In this document: one piece after another, positions 1 to 8,246 of the stretch
Position numbering within the stretch: the stretch's first letter is position 1
Layout: each line of letters starts with the position of its first letter
Assembly: GCA_030145715.1 (NCBI GenBank)
Contig: JAIXHQ010000002.1
Coordinates: 124,001-188,000, forward strand
Direction: 5' to 3'
DNA: 64,000 nt
Source: Sphingopyxis sp.
GTDB lineage: Bacteria > Pseudomonadota > Alphaproteobacteria > Sphingomonadales > Sphingomonadaceae
Made by a program: the position numbers and the translations under genes
The notes under the pieces: model-generated
The model's input: only the letters and a program-made list of their open reading frames with translations
Told to the model about the DNA's origin: nothing
Databases searched by the model: none

Positions 1-314
1 CGGGTCCCTATATGTATTTGCCGTTGATCGGCCCGACCACGCTTCGCGATCTTGGGGGGCGCCTGGTCGATCTGTCCGTGGTGCCGGTGGCGGTCGGCAA
101 GCCGTTCACGAATCCCGCCTTCGCCATTCCGACGACGGCCATCCGCCTGATCGACGAACGCGCCGAAGCCGAAGATACGACGCGAAAGCTGATCGACGAC
201 GCAGCCGATCCATATGCGGCCGTCCGTGACGACTATCTGCGCACGCGCCAGGCCGAGATCGATGCGCTCAAGGGCATCGATCGTGACGAGAACCCACCTT
301 CGACGAAATTATGA
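1..314 (+). CDS. mlaA: MlaA/VacJ family lipoprotein, C-terminal part (partial)
   Basis: The reading frame is open from the first complete codon (base 3), so the gene begins before the window and only about the last 104 residues are present. The segment GPYMYLPLIGPTTLRDLGG is the diagnostic core of the VacJ/MlaA family, the outer-membrane lipoprotein that removes surface-exposed phospholipid and passes it to the Mla pathway. The tail (IDERAEAEDTTRKLIDDAADPYA...) is a typical charged helical C-terminus. The ATG at 12 in the ORF track is internal and not the start. Any mla partner gene would lie upstream of the window. The family call is firm; completeness cannot be judged. Confidence 0.9.
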   Translation, partial: GPYMYLPLIGPTTLRDLGGRLVDLSVVPVAVGKPFTNPAFAIPTTAIRLIDERAEAEDTTRKLIDDAADPYAAVRDDYLRTRQAEIDALKGIDRDENPPSTKL

Positions 315-438
315 TGGACGGGATGGGCGTCGTTGACCGCGGGTCCGGAAAATCGCCGCCCATCCCCCGGAAATTCTGCCGCGCCCGCCAGCGCCGGAAG
401 CGGCGCGACGGAGCGCCGGGTCTGCTACCCGTCCGGGG

Positions 439-1599
439 TCATTGGCGCTCCATAAACGCCAGAATCGCCTCGGCCGCGCGTTCCGATGACGGGCGCCCCT
501 GCAGGTCGAAGCTATAGCGGAACAGATATTCCTGCCGCGCGCGGATCGCCGATGTCAGGCGCGGCACGCCGTCGAGCGCGGCGACCAACTCGTCCATCGA
601 CGACACCACGTCGCCCATGCGCCAATGACGGAAATCCGGGTCTCCTTGCCACGGCAAACGCCGCGGATTGAGGAAGATGCAGGGCCGTGGACGCCGGATG
701 AATTCATAAACCTGACTGCTCGCGTCGCCGAGATAGATGTCGGCGGCATCGGTGTAGGTCATGTCGAGACTGGCCGGACTGCCGGTGTCGATCAGCATAT
801 GGTCCTGCGCATATTCCTCGGGCCGCGGCCTGTGGTTCCGGCCGAGCCCAAACGGCGATAGCGAAGCCGTCGCCGGATTCTTGAACGGCAGGACATGCGG
901 GGCGAAGATCAGATTATAACGGCCATCCTGCGCGAACCAGTCGAGAATCTGCGGCCCCATGCGATACCAGGAGGACAGCGCAGGCGAGGGATGCGGATTG
1001 TACAGGATCGTCGGCCGGTCCTTTGGAAACAGCCGCTTAGGCCTGGGCGTTGCGGCATCGAATTTGGGATGGCCGACGATCGCATAGCTCGCCTGTTCAA
1101 GCAGGTCGGCCTGTTCGAGCCGATCGCGGATTTTCTCACCCGACAGTAGCAGCAGATCGAACTTGCCGCTCGCCTTGTCGAAACCAATCTCCCTATCGCC
1201 CGCTGCGTGACGGGTATGCACAAGCTTCAGCGATTTCAGGCCGAACAGCGATCGCAGCAGCAGCGACGTCTTTTCAGGCACGACCAGCGCGTCGAGATTA
1301 CGGAAGCGGTCGAGATTGCGGTGCAGCGTCGAAACAATATCGACCGGAAGCGATCGGCCGCTGGCGCGGCTTGCCAGACTCGCCCATGCGGACGGAGGAC
1401 GGAGGGGGACGATCTCTGGCGCGGGTCCGGCGCGGCCACGGACGAGCCGCCGGACCTCCGTCTCGCATCCGGCGGACACGAGGACCGACACCCGCGCGCC
1501 CGCCGCCTGCCGCGCCAGTTCGAGCGCGACCGGCAGGGCGTGGGCGACCTGGTCGCTGCCCTGATGGCTGAAGAGAAATCCGATCCGCATCGCGCTCAC
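439..1599 (-). CDS. CDP-glycerol glycerophosphotransferase-like protein
   Basis: 386 residues from a GTG start that overlaps the preceding HAD remnant by four bases (GTGA). The fold looks like a TagB/TagF-type GT-B transferase. The N-terminal half has alternating strands (RIGFLFSHQGSDQ) and the C-terminal half has DAADIYLGDASSQVYEF, which resembles the nucleotide-binding region of CDP-glycerol glycerophosphotransferases, followed by RPCIFLNP. There is no signal peptide, so it probably acts in the cytoplasm or at the inner membrane on a surface polymer or phospholipid headgroup. The true acceptor cannot be read from sequence. It is convergent with mlaA. The family is fairly sure, the substrate unknown. 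Confidence 0.7.
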   Translation of the reverse strand: MSAMRIGFLFSHQGSDQVAHALPVALELARQAAGARVSVLVSAGCETEVRRLVRGRAGPAPEIVPLRPPSAWASLASRASGRSLPVDIVSTLHRNLDRFRNLDALVVPEKTSLLLRSLFGLKSLKLVHTRHAAGDREIGFDKASGKFDLLLLSGEKIRDRLEQADLLEQASYAIVGHPKFDAATPRPKRLFPKDRPTILYNPHPSPALSSWYRMGPQILDWFAQDGRYNLIFAPHVLPFKNPATASLSPFGLGRNHRPRPEEYAQDHMLIDTGSPASLDMTYTDAADIYLGDASSQVYEFIRRPRPCIFLNPRRLPWQGDPDFRHWRMGDVVSSMDELVAALDGVPRLTSAIRARQEYLFRYSFDLQGRPSSERAAEAILAFMERQ

Positions 1600-1775
1600 C
1601 GATGGAACTGGCGCCAGTCGAGCGCCGGCCAGCCCCGCTGGGCTGCGATCGCGAGCAATCGGGTCGAAGGATCCACGGCAATCGCTTTGTCCGCATATTC
1701 AAAGGTCGGCAGGATGGTGAGCGTGCGGTCCAGATCGAAGACCGACAGCGCCATCAGACGCGGCCCAGGTGCCAT
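1596..1775 (-). pseudogene. HAD-IB family phosphatase remnant, internally deleted
   Basis: A 59-residue ORF that begins like a HAD-IB phosphatase (MALSVFDLDRTLT, motif I with the two catalytic Asp) and then jumps directly to what looks like the extreme C-terminus of the same family (EYADKAIAVDPSTRLLAIAAQRGW...DW). Motifs II-IV and the cap, normally about 150-190 residues, are missing, yet the frame is kept and the junction with the downstream transferase is intact. The start at 1775 is favoured by AAGGAA eight bases upstream; ATG 1754 is the other option. A complete HAD-transferase pair was probably ancestral. The product cannot be a working phosphatase. What is seen is the short ORF; the deletion is inferred from family knowledge. 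Confidence 0.7.
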
Positions 1776-1800
1776 GGGACCAATTCCTTTCGTCGTTTTA

Positions 1801-1830
1801 AGTCGCCGCCCGGCCATGCGGGCGGCGACT
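1801..1830. repeat. Perfect inverted repeat after mipA
   Basis: Twelve-base arms AGTCGCCGCCCG / CGGGCGGCGACT around a 6-base loop, 52 bases beyond the mipA stop codon. It could end the mipA transcript, but only a very weak T run follows on the minus strand, so a processing or 3'-end stabilising stem is equally possible. Confidence 0.6.
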
Positions 1831-1881
1831 GAGGCGGCAGAGCGGCACCGGCGCGGCGCCGCCCTACCCTCATCGGCGCGT

Positions 1882-2787
1882 TCAGAAACTATAGGTGATC
1901 CCGAAAATTCCCTGCGGACTTGTCTTTTTATAGACGATCGGGCTGTTCTTCGGGTCGCCCATCAAGGTCGACACGCCGCCCATTGCCACCACGCCGATCC
2001 GATCGGTAATGCGATAGATTGCGAGCAATTCGGCCTTTGCATCGACCAGCCCGCTGCCTGCGCTATACTGGCGAAGTCCCGACGCCGCCGACTGTGTCGC
2101 GGTGACGCCGAAATAGCGATTATTATGCTTTCGGTTCGCCCAGGTCGTGCCGATCGACGGCATCAGCATCAATTTCTCGCTGGCCATGATCGGATAGGCG
2201 AGGCTGGCATCCGCCAGAACGCCCTCGGTGCTACCCGAGATGACTTTCATGACGCCGACCGTGGCCTGGAAGCCCTTCTGACGGACCCTCACAAAGCCGC
2301 GACCGCCGAGGCCGGTCGACAGCTTGCCGATTCCGATGGGCACGTCCTTGCTTTTGTAACCATCGGCCATCATGAATCCGGCCCCCACGGTAACGGCTTC
2401 GGATTCATAGAAATTGGCGCCGATGCCGTCGCGATAATTGGCGAAGAAACGGCCCTGTTTAAGATCGAGGTATGGGAGCGGCTGGAATGCAAAATCGTCG
2501 TCTCCCCGATATTTCGGCGCATACATCCCGCCGACACCGATAATGAACTGGTTGCCGTTGCCATGACCACTCGGGCCGCCCGGAACACCAGGGCCTCCGT
2601 GGCCGCCCCCCCGATCGGCTCCGCGGCGCGCATCGCTGCCGCGCGGGCTGTCACCCTCGTCGGGCGGCCCCTGCATCGCAAGCGTCATGGGATCGGTTTG
2701 CGCCTGGACCTCAACGGGCGCCATCGCAAGAGGAAGCATGGCGAACAGAAACGCCTGGCGCGCCCGCGGTGTCGGAAATTGCAGCAT
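1882..2787 (-). CDS. MipA/OmpV family outer-membrane protein
   Basis: 301 residues from ATG 2787, preceded by AAAGGACAAT. The N-terminus is a clean signal peptide (MLQFPTPRARQAFLFAMLPLAMAPVEVQAQ). A low-complexity G/D/R-rich spacer follows (about residues 35-75), then the MipA/OmpV beta-barrel (NQFIIGVGGMYAPKYRG..., ...PYLDLKQGRFFANY) ending in the aromatic FGITYSF signature for outer-membrane assembly. MipA-family proteins are linked to murein scaffolding, envelope stress and drug susceptibility. The ORF is open far upstream of this start, in the same frame as a separate small ORF with its own RBS. Both lie behind an ECF-type promoter shared with fecR and the RND operon, so envelope-stress control is likely. 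Confidence 0.85.
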   Translation of the reverse strand: MLQFPTPRARQAFLFAMLPLAMAPVEVQAQTDPMTLAMQGPPDEGDSPRGSDARRGADRGGGHGGPGVPGGPSGHGNGNQFIIGVGGMYAPKYRGDDDFAFQPLPYLDLKQGRFFANYRDGIGANFYESEAVTVGAGFMMADGYKSKDVPIGIGKLSTGLGGRGFVRVRQKGFQATVGVMKVISGSTEGVLADASLAYPIMASEKLMLMPSIGTTWANRKHNNRYFGVTATQSAASGLRQYSAGSGLVDAKAELLAIYRITDRIGVVAMGGVSTLMGDPKNSPIVYKKTSPQGIFGITYSF

Positions 2788-3216
2788 ATTGTCCTTTTCT
2801 ATGTTGGGCAGGGTCGGGGTGATCGATGGTCCGGACGCCGGGCCCGGGGATGGAGGGGGGGAACCCGGCGTCCGGTGTCCGGCACGGCGGCGGAGCATAT
2901 TGCCGACGCGTGCTCGGAATCTGTTTCGGTGACGATGCGGCGCCAGAAGCGCGTCGATCATTTCCATCTGCCGCCGGTCGAAGCCCAGCCGGTCGAGCCG
3001 TTCACGCTCGCGGCCGGTCGGAACGACCCCAAAGACCCGGCTGAGGATCGCGTAGCGCCGCAAAGCTTCGAGCCTGGCATTGGCCAGCGGCAGCGACGTG
3101 GCACTGTCGCCGAATATCCAGCAGATAAGGCGGTTCTTTTTCATCAGGCTCGACAGGGGGTCGTCCAGCGACAGGGCGATCACTTGCCGTTCCAGCGCGG
3201 CGATCTCGTGGGACAT
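2788..3216 (-). CDS. Hypothetical protein, in phase and contiguous with mipA
   Basis: ATG 3216 has a strong RBS (AAAGGAG) just after the ECF-type promoter, so translation should start here. The first ~100 residues look like a small soluble helical protein (MSHEIAALERQVIALSLDDP...RRQMEMIDALLAPHRHR) with no family I recognise. The last ~45 residues are Pro/Ser/Arg low complexity, like translated intergenic DNA. There is no stop codon before the mipA ATG and both share a frame, so unterminated translation would give a 445-residue fusion with a buried signal peptide. Either a stop was lost or mipA is made mainly by internal initiation. The coordinates given are only the part upstream of mipA. Confidence 0.5.
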
Positions 3217-3236
3217 CAATCCATTCTCCTTTCCCC

Positions 3237-3265
3237 TGAGATGCCGGGGGCCGGAGCGTTCCTCA
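3237..3265 (-). promoter_or_regulatory. ECF-type promoter of the mipA transcript
   Basis: On the minus strand it reads TGAGGA-N16-CATCTCA. Upstream the sequence is TTCTTGTGAGGA, identical to the copy before the RND operon. The element ends 20 bases before ATG 3216, leaving a very short 5' UTR that holds AAAGGAG. It is one of three copies with exactly the same spacing. Confidence 0.65.
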
Positions 3266-3452
3266 CAAGAAAATCGGAAATCGACGGAAGGCCGCACAGA
3301 TGGCCCAAAACGCTTGCGCTTCCTGATCGGGCAAGGCGAAGGTCCCGCGACGGATGCGCGGGACGCCGCGTGGCGTCGTGCGGTCAGCCCCGCTCAAAAA
3401 AAAGCGCGCGGCGGTTAGTGGGCGGCGCTCCGCGAAAGTGGCGGCCGGAATC

Positions 3453-4430
3453 CTAGCGCGCCGTCATGACCCACTTGTCGTCGATTTTCCGGATGACGAC
3501 GTCCAGCGCCGGACTGAGCCGCTCAAGCTGAGCGACGCCGGTGCCGTCGAGGATGATGGTGCCGGAAAAGGGACGCGCGCCGACCGCGGGCGTCACTTCG
3601 ATCCGAATGCCCAATGTCCGGCCTATATCTTCGGCGACCTGCGACAGCGGAGCCAATGAATAGACGAGCGAACCGCTTTTCCACGAACCGACGGCCTGGG
3701 TCGGAACATCCTCGACTTGGATGCGCGCCTCTCCGTTCCGGTCGACGAGCGCCTCGCCAGCGTCCAGCGCAACGGCCGCGGGACCGGGATTATAAACGAC
3801 CTTTCCTTCGGCAACGGCAACGCGCACTTCCCCGGCCGCATGGACGACGTTGAAGATCGTTCCGGCATCCTCGACGATATTGTCGCCGACCACCAGACGA
3901 AAGGGGTTGGCCTCGTCGTGCCGCACCTTGAAATAGGCCTCACCCGACGCCAGCGATGCGAAGCGCGGATTCTTGCGATCAAAGGTCATGCGCGTCCCGC
4001 CATTCAGCGTCACTTCGGTCGTCGCATCGAGCGCAATGACCTGCCGCTCACCAAGGGCGGTGACAACCTCATATCGGTCCGATCCGGTTGCCGGGAACAG
4101 CAGCACCGCCAGCATGATGGACGCCGCCATCGCGCCGCCGGCACCCCATGTCAGCCAGCGGCGACCGGACGCCGTCGCGCCGGAGACTTGCTTCTCTCCC
4201 ATGCCGTCGTCACCGCGATCGTCGTTGGCGCCTTCGCGGACGACCACATGCGGCAACAGGGGATCGAGCGAGTGATCGGTCGCCTCGACTTCGTCATAGG
4301 CGGCGGCGTGACGCGGGTCTTGGGCCAGCCATTCGGCGAAGGCTTCCCATGTTTCGTCGTCGCCGTCGCGCAGCCGGATATGCCACTTGATGGCGCGCGC
4401 GCGAAGACTCTCCTGTGGTTCATATGGCAT
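3453..4430 (-). CDS. fecR: FecR family anti-sigma / sigma regulator
   Basis: 325 residues from ATG 4430 (AGGGGAAAG upstream), overlapping the end of the sigma gene by 11 bases. Residues ~8-50 form the DUF4880 N-terminal cytoplasmic domain (RAIKWHIRLRDGDDETWEAFAEWL). A single membrane segment lies at ~93-112. The periplasmic FecR domain follows (DATTEVTLNGGTRMTFD...SGEAYFKVRHDEANPFRLVVGD). The C-terminal SLVYSLAPLSQVAEDIGRTLGI is the STN-like region that contacts TonB receptors. In cell-surface signalling, FecR holds its ECF partner until the receptor's STN domain signals ligand. Here the likely partners are the sigma factor just upstream and the STN receptor at 11.2-13.6 kb. It also has its own promoter-like element inside the sigma gene. 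Confidence 0.92.
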   Translation of the reverse strand: MPYEPQESLRARAIKWHIRLRDGDDETWEAFAEWLAQDPRHAAAYDEVEATDHSLDPLLPHVVVREGANDDRGDDGMGEKQVSGATASGRRWLTWGAGGAMAASIMLAVLLFPATGSDRYEVVTALGERQVIALDATTEVTLNGGTRMTFDRKNPRFASLASGEAYFKVRHDEANPFRLVVGDNIVEDAGTIFNVVHAAGEVRVAVAEGKVVYNPGPAAVALDAGEALVDRNGEARIQVEDVPTQAVGSWKSGSLVYSLAPLSQVAEDIGRTLGIRIEVTPAVGARPFSGTIILDGTGVAQLERLSPALDVVIRKIDDKWVMTAR

Positions 4431-4995
4431 GGCGGTTTCTTTCCCCTGTGAGATGCCGCCGGTCCAAGCGATCCTCATTCCATCGAAGCCGCGCGGACGC
4501 TATCGCCTCATACGCCCGCGCAAGATGCTTCTCCACCGCGCTGACGCTGATGCCGAGCCCCTCGGCAATCTGGCGTTGCGGTTCGCCTTCGATACGGAAG
4601 CGGCGAAAAATCACCCGGCTCCGTTCCGGCATATCGTCCAGTACGCGTTGCAGCGTCGCCAGTTGCTCACGCGCGATGAGTTCGGTTTCGATCGATGGGC
4701 GGTCGTCGACCTCCCCGGCATCGCCGCCATGAACCCCGACCCAATCCTCCTCGCGCCGCGAACGGCGACCGGCAGCGCGGCGATGCATCAGAAAATGATT
4801 GTTGGCCATGCTGTACAGATAGGCGCGCGGTTGCGCGACCGGCCCCAGCTTCTCGGCCAGCAGTTTCAGGTGAACGTCCTGCAGAATATCTTCGGCCTCG
4901 TCGCGTTCGGCCCCGCGCGACAGGAGGAAGCGCGCAAGCGCCGGGCGAAGGTCGCCGAACAATTGTACCAGGCCGCCTTCGGTCATCATGTGCAT
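4420..4995 (-). CDS. ECF RNA polymerase sigma factor (FecI-like)
   Basis: 191 residues. Region 2 spans ~13-46 (FLLSRGAERDEAEDILQDVHLKLL) and continues to YLYSMANNHFLMHRR. Region 4 spans ~118-165 (LDDMPERSRVIFRRFRIEGEPQRQIAEGLGISVSAVEKHLARAYEAI) with a clear helix-turn-helix. There are no sigma 1.1 or region 3 segments, as expected for ECF factors. Three in-frame ATGs (4995, 4989, 4986) are possible and GAAGG lies upstream of all. It should direct polymerase to its own target set when released by the overlapping FecR. Three promoter-like sites of identical architecture in this window are the best candidate targets. No copy of that motif was found before this gene itself. Confidence 0.93.
   Translation of the reverse strand: MHMMTEGGLVQLFGDLRPALARFLLSRGAERDEAEDILQDVHLKLLAEKLGPVAQPRAYLYSMANNHFLMHRRAAGRRSRREEDWVGVHGGDAGEVDDRPSIETELIAREQLATLQRVLDDMPERSRVIFRRFRIEGEPQRQIAEGLGISVSAVEKHLARAYEAIASARLRWNEDRLDRRHLTGERNRHAI
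4449..4477 (-). promoter_or_regulatory. ECF-type promoter of fecR, inside the sigma gene
   Basis: Reads TGAGGA-N16-CATCTCA on the minus strand and ends 18 bases before the fecR ATG. It lies in the last codons of the sigma factor gene, so those codons double as a promoter. Extra FecR made from here when the sigma is active would give negative feedback (inference). Confidence 0.6.
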
Positions 4996-5198
4996 CGCAC
5001 CTTCGATGGCTCAAGAGGCAATATCAAGGACAGCTCCAGAAAAGCGCAGGAGAAACGGTGCATCATCGCCCGGCCATCCCCGCAACGACGGGTCGGGCCT
5101 ATCCTTGTCTTTCCGTCCGCGCAACTCATCCGGGCGGCCCTCACCCCAGGGGGAAACCGGCGCACGACAGCATCCCAATCAGCCATGCTCGTCACCGC

Positions 5199-8100
5199 TC
5201 ACCCATGGTGCATCCGGCCTTTTCGGCGAAACAGGCCCCGCACCCGCTGCTTGGCGTCGTCCACAAAGCTGAAGATCACCGGCACGACCAGCAGGCTCAG
5301 CAAGGTCGACATCAGCAATCCGCCGATCACTGCGGTTGCCATCGGTCGGCGGAAGCTGGCGTCGGCGCCGAAACCGAACGCGATCGGCACCATGCCCGCA
5401 ATCATCGCAACCGTCGTCATGATGATCGGGCGCGCCCTTTTCCGGCACGCATCGATCAAGGCGTCGTAACGCGACAGGCCGCGCTCGGTGATGCCGAGTA
5501 TGGCATATTCGACCAGCAGGATGCTGTTTTTCGCGACAATCCCCATCAGCATCACCAGACCGATCATGGCTGGCATCACCAGGGCGTTCCCGCTGAGCAA
5601 CAGGGCGATAAAGGCGCCCCCGATCGACAGCGGCAGGGCAAACAGGATGGTGACGGGCTGGAAGAAATCCTTGAACAGCAACACGAGCACGGCATAAATG
5701 CACAGGACTCCAGCGGCGAGCGCGGCGACGAATCCGATCGCCAGTTCCTCGCCGATTTCGGCGCTGCCATCGGGGATCAGCGATACGCTGGACGGCATCG
5801 ACTGGATCGCGGGCAGCGCATCGATGCGGGTCAGCGCATCGCCGACCGCCATTCCGCCCAGGTCGGCGCTGACCGTAATGACGCGCGACCGGTCGTATCG
5901 GTTGATCTGCGACAACCCGCTTTCGACCGAAATCGTAGCGACGCTGCCCAGCGGGATCAGCCCGTCGCGACCGCGAACGCGCAGATTGGCAAGGATCGAC
6001 AGATCCGACCGTGCCTCGCCCGCGATCCGCGTCTTGATAAAGACCTGACGATTGTCGAGGTTGAGCCGCGCCACTTTGGCGTCGAAATCGCCGTTGGTCG
6101 CCACCCGCACCACGTCGCCGATCTCCTGCGCCGTGACGCCAAGTTCCGCCGCGCGCTGGAGATCGGGTCTGATGACGATCTCCTGACGCTCCAGGCTGGC
6201 CGAGGACTTGATATTGGCCAGGGTGCCGATCCCGCGCATCCCGCGTTCCAGCGCCTGCGCCGTCTGTTGAAGCGCCGCACTGTCCTCACCCGCCAGATTG
6301 AGTTCCAGATTCTCGCTGCCAAAGTCGCCGACATTGAAACGCGCACCCGGAATCCCGCGCAGCCGATCGCGCACCACGCCCTCGATTTCCGACTTGGTCG
6401 GGCGTGCGCCGCGCTCGTCGAGGGTCAGCGACATTTGGGCCGTACGCACCTCTCCGACCGCTTCCTGATCGCCCTGCCCGATGGCCGTGAAAATATTTTT
6501 CATTCCCTCGACATCCTGCAACGCCACGCGGACCTCCTCGGCAACGCTTTTGGTCGTTGCCAGGGCGGTGCCGGGCGGCAGCTCAATCGACATTTCGGTC
6601 AGGCTGCGGTCGTCGGCGGGGAGGAAGCCCGACGGGATCAGGGGCAACAGCGCCAGCGACCCCGCCAGAAAGGCCATCGTCGCCGCCAGCGTCGTCTTCG
6701 GGTGATCGAGCGTCCAGTGGATGGCAGCCAGATAACGCTGCATCACCGGTCCCTCGGCGGGTTCGGGGTGGAGATTATCCTTCAGGAAATAAGCCGCCAT
6801 CATCGGCGTCAGCAGGCGCGCCACCAGCAACGACGCCAGCACCGCGATCACCGCCGTCCAGCCAAAGGGCCGGAAGAAGAGGCCCGCGAATCCGGACATC
6901 ATCGCGGTCGGCAGGAATACGACGACAAGGCTCAGGGTCGTCGCGATGACCGCCTTCGCGATCTCGTCCACCGCCTCCTCCGTCGCGGCCAGGATCGGCT
7001 TGCCCATCCGCCGGTGGCGCTCGATATTCTCGATCTCGACGATCGCGTCATCGACCAATATCCCGACGACGACCGCCATGGCGAGCAGCGTCAGCGTGTT
7101 CAGCGTGAAGCCGAAATATTGCATCGCCGCAAAGGTCGGCAGGATCGACAGCGGCAGCGCGGTGGCGGCGATCAACGTCGCCCGCCAGTCGCGCAGGAAC
7201 AGCCAGACCACAAGGATCGACAGGATCGCGCCCTCATAGAGCATCGCCATCGAGCCTTCATATTGCTCCACGGTATAATCGACCGATCCGCCGACCTGTG
7301 TGAACGTCAGCCCCGGCGTCGCCTTGCGCAACTCTTCCAGCTTTTCGCGGACACCGTCGGCGACTCCGACTTCGCTCGCGCCCTTGGACCTGAAAATCTG
7401 GAACGCGACGACCGATCGCCCGTCGAGCAGCGCCGCCTCGGTCGGATCGGCCGCTCCGTCGCGCACGGTCGCCACCTGGTCGAGCCGAACCCGGCGTCCG
7501 TCGGCGAGCACGATCGGCAGGCTCGCCAGTTCCGATGCTTCCGGAACGATCGCGACGGTCCGGATCGATTGCTCGGCAGCGCCAAGCTGGCCCCGGCCAC
7601 CGGACGATTGCTGCTGTGCGCGGCGGATCGCGCTCGACACGTCGCTCGCCGTCGCGCCGACCGCCGCCAGCTTGACGGGGTCGACGACAATATCGACCTC
7701 GCGCCGCACGCCGCCGACGCGCTCGAACTTGCCCACGCCCGGAACCGACCGCACGCGCTTGCCGATCATGTCGTCGACGAACCAGGAAAGCTCGACCTCA
7801 TCCATCCGCGAGGATTCGATCGCCACCACCAATATGGGCTCAAGGGTAAAATTGACCGAGGTAATCACGGGTGCCAGCAGGTCGGGCGGCAGATTGGACC
7901 GGATCGAATCCACCGCGTCCTTGGTCCTGATCTGCGCATCCGACAGCGCGGTTTCCAGACTGAAGGAGGCGTTGATCTGCACGACGCCCTCGTTCACCGC
8001 CGTCGACATGTGCTGCAGCCCGTCGATCGCCGCGACTGCGTCTTCCAGCCGCCGCGCGACTTCCGTCTCCAGTTGTGATGGCGTCGCGCCGGGGAGCACC

Positions 8101-8246
8101 GCGACGATCGACACCGCGGGCAACGCCACGTCGGGCAAATCCTGCACCGCGATCTTGGAAAAGCCGTAAATCCCCGCGATCGACAGCAGGAAGAACAGCA
8201 GGATGGACGGGATGGGATTGCGGATCGACCAGGTGGCAAAGTTCAC
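5199..8246 (-). CDS. RND multidrug efflux permease (HAE-1/AcrB type)
   Basis: 1015 residues from a GTG overlapping the adaptor stop (GTGA). The start MNFATWSIRNPIPSILLFFLLSIAGIYGF is the first membrane helix of RND pumps, followed by the porter domain (LPDVALPAVSIVAVLPGATPSQLE). The paired acidic residues of TM4 are present in VVGILVDDAIVEIENIERH, as is the second helix bundle (ALPLSIGGAFIALLLSG...). This pump uses proton motive force to expel drugs or lipophiles through the adaptor and outer-membrane channel encoded just upstream. Length is normal. Gene order is channel-adaptor-pump with 4-base overlaps at both junctions, so the three are co-translated. A heavy-metal (HME) subtype is less likely because the DD motif sits in LVDDAIVEIEN. 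Confidence 0.95.
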   Translation of the reverse strand: MNFATWSIRNPIPSILLFFLLSIAGIYGFSKIAVQDLPDVALPAVSIVAVLPGATPSQLETEVARRLEDAVAAIDGLQHMSTAVNEGVVQINASFSLETALSDAQIRTKDAVDSIRSNLPPDLLAPVITSVNFTLEPILVVAIESSRMDEVELSWFVDDMIGKRVRSVPGVGKFERVGGVRREVDIVVDPVKLAAVGATASDVSSAIRRAQQQSSGGRGQLGAAEQSIRTVAIVPEASELASLPIVLADGRRVRLDQVATVRDGAADPTEAALLDGRSVVAFQIFRSKGASEVGVADGVREKLEELRKATPGLTFTQVGGSVDYTVEQYEGSMAMLYEGAILSILVVWLFLRDWRATLIAATALPLSILPTFAAMQYFGFTLNTLTLLAMAVVVGILVDDAIVEIENIERHRRMGKPILAATEEAVDEIAKAVIATTLSLVVVFLPTAMMSGFAGLFFRPFGWTAVIAVLASLLVARLLTPMMAAYFLKDNLHPEPAEGPVMQRYLAAIHWTLDHPKTTLAATMAFLAGSLALLPLIPSGFLPADDRSLTEMSIELPPGTALATTKSVAEEVRVALQDVEGMKNIFTAIGQGDQEAVGEVRTAQMSLTLDERGARPTKSEIEGVVRDRLRGIPGARFNVGDFGSENLELNLAGEDSAALQQTAQALERGMRGIGTLANIKSSASLERQEIVIRPDLQRAAELGVTAQEIGDVVRVATNGDFDAKVARLNLDNRQVFIKTRIAGEARSDLSILANLRVRGRDGLIPLGSVATISVESGLSQINRYDRSRVITVSADLGGMAVGDALTRIDALPAIQSMPSSVSLIPDGSAEIGEELAIGFVAALAAGVLCIYAVLVLLFKDFFQPVTILFALPLSIGGAFIALLLSGNALVMPAMIGLVMLMGIVAKNSILLVEYAILGITERGLSRYDALIDACRKRARPIIMTTVAMIAGMVPIAFGFGADASFRRPMATAVIGGLLMSTLLSLLVVPVIFSFVDDAKQRVRGLFRRKGRMHHG

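Noticed and set aside
1207-3456. 749-codon plus-strand ORF
   Set aside because: Arg/His/Gln-rich composition and no domains; it is the shadow of the transferase, mipA and its leader ORF on the other strand.
4986-5195. 69-codon minus-strand ORF between the RND pump and the sigma gene
   Set aside because: Begins close to the pump stop but has no recognisable domain or strong RBS; treated as intergenic leader of the sigma gene.
4695-8078. 1127-codon plus-strand ORF
   Set aside because: Antisense shadow of the RND pump and ECF genes; strongly biased composition with RQ and DR runs.
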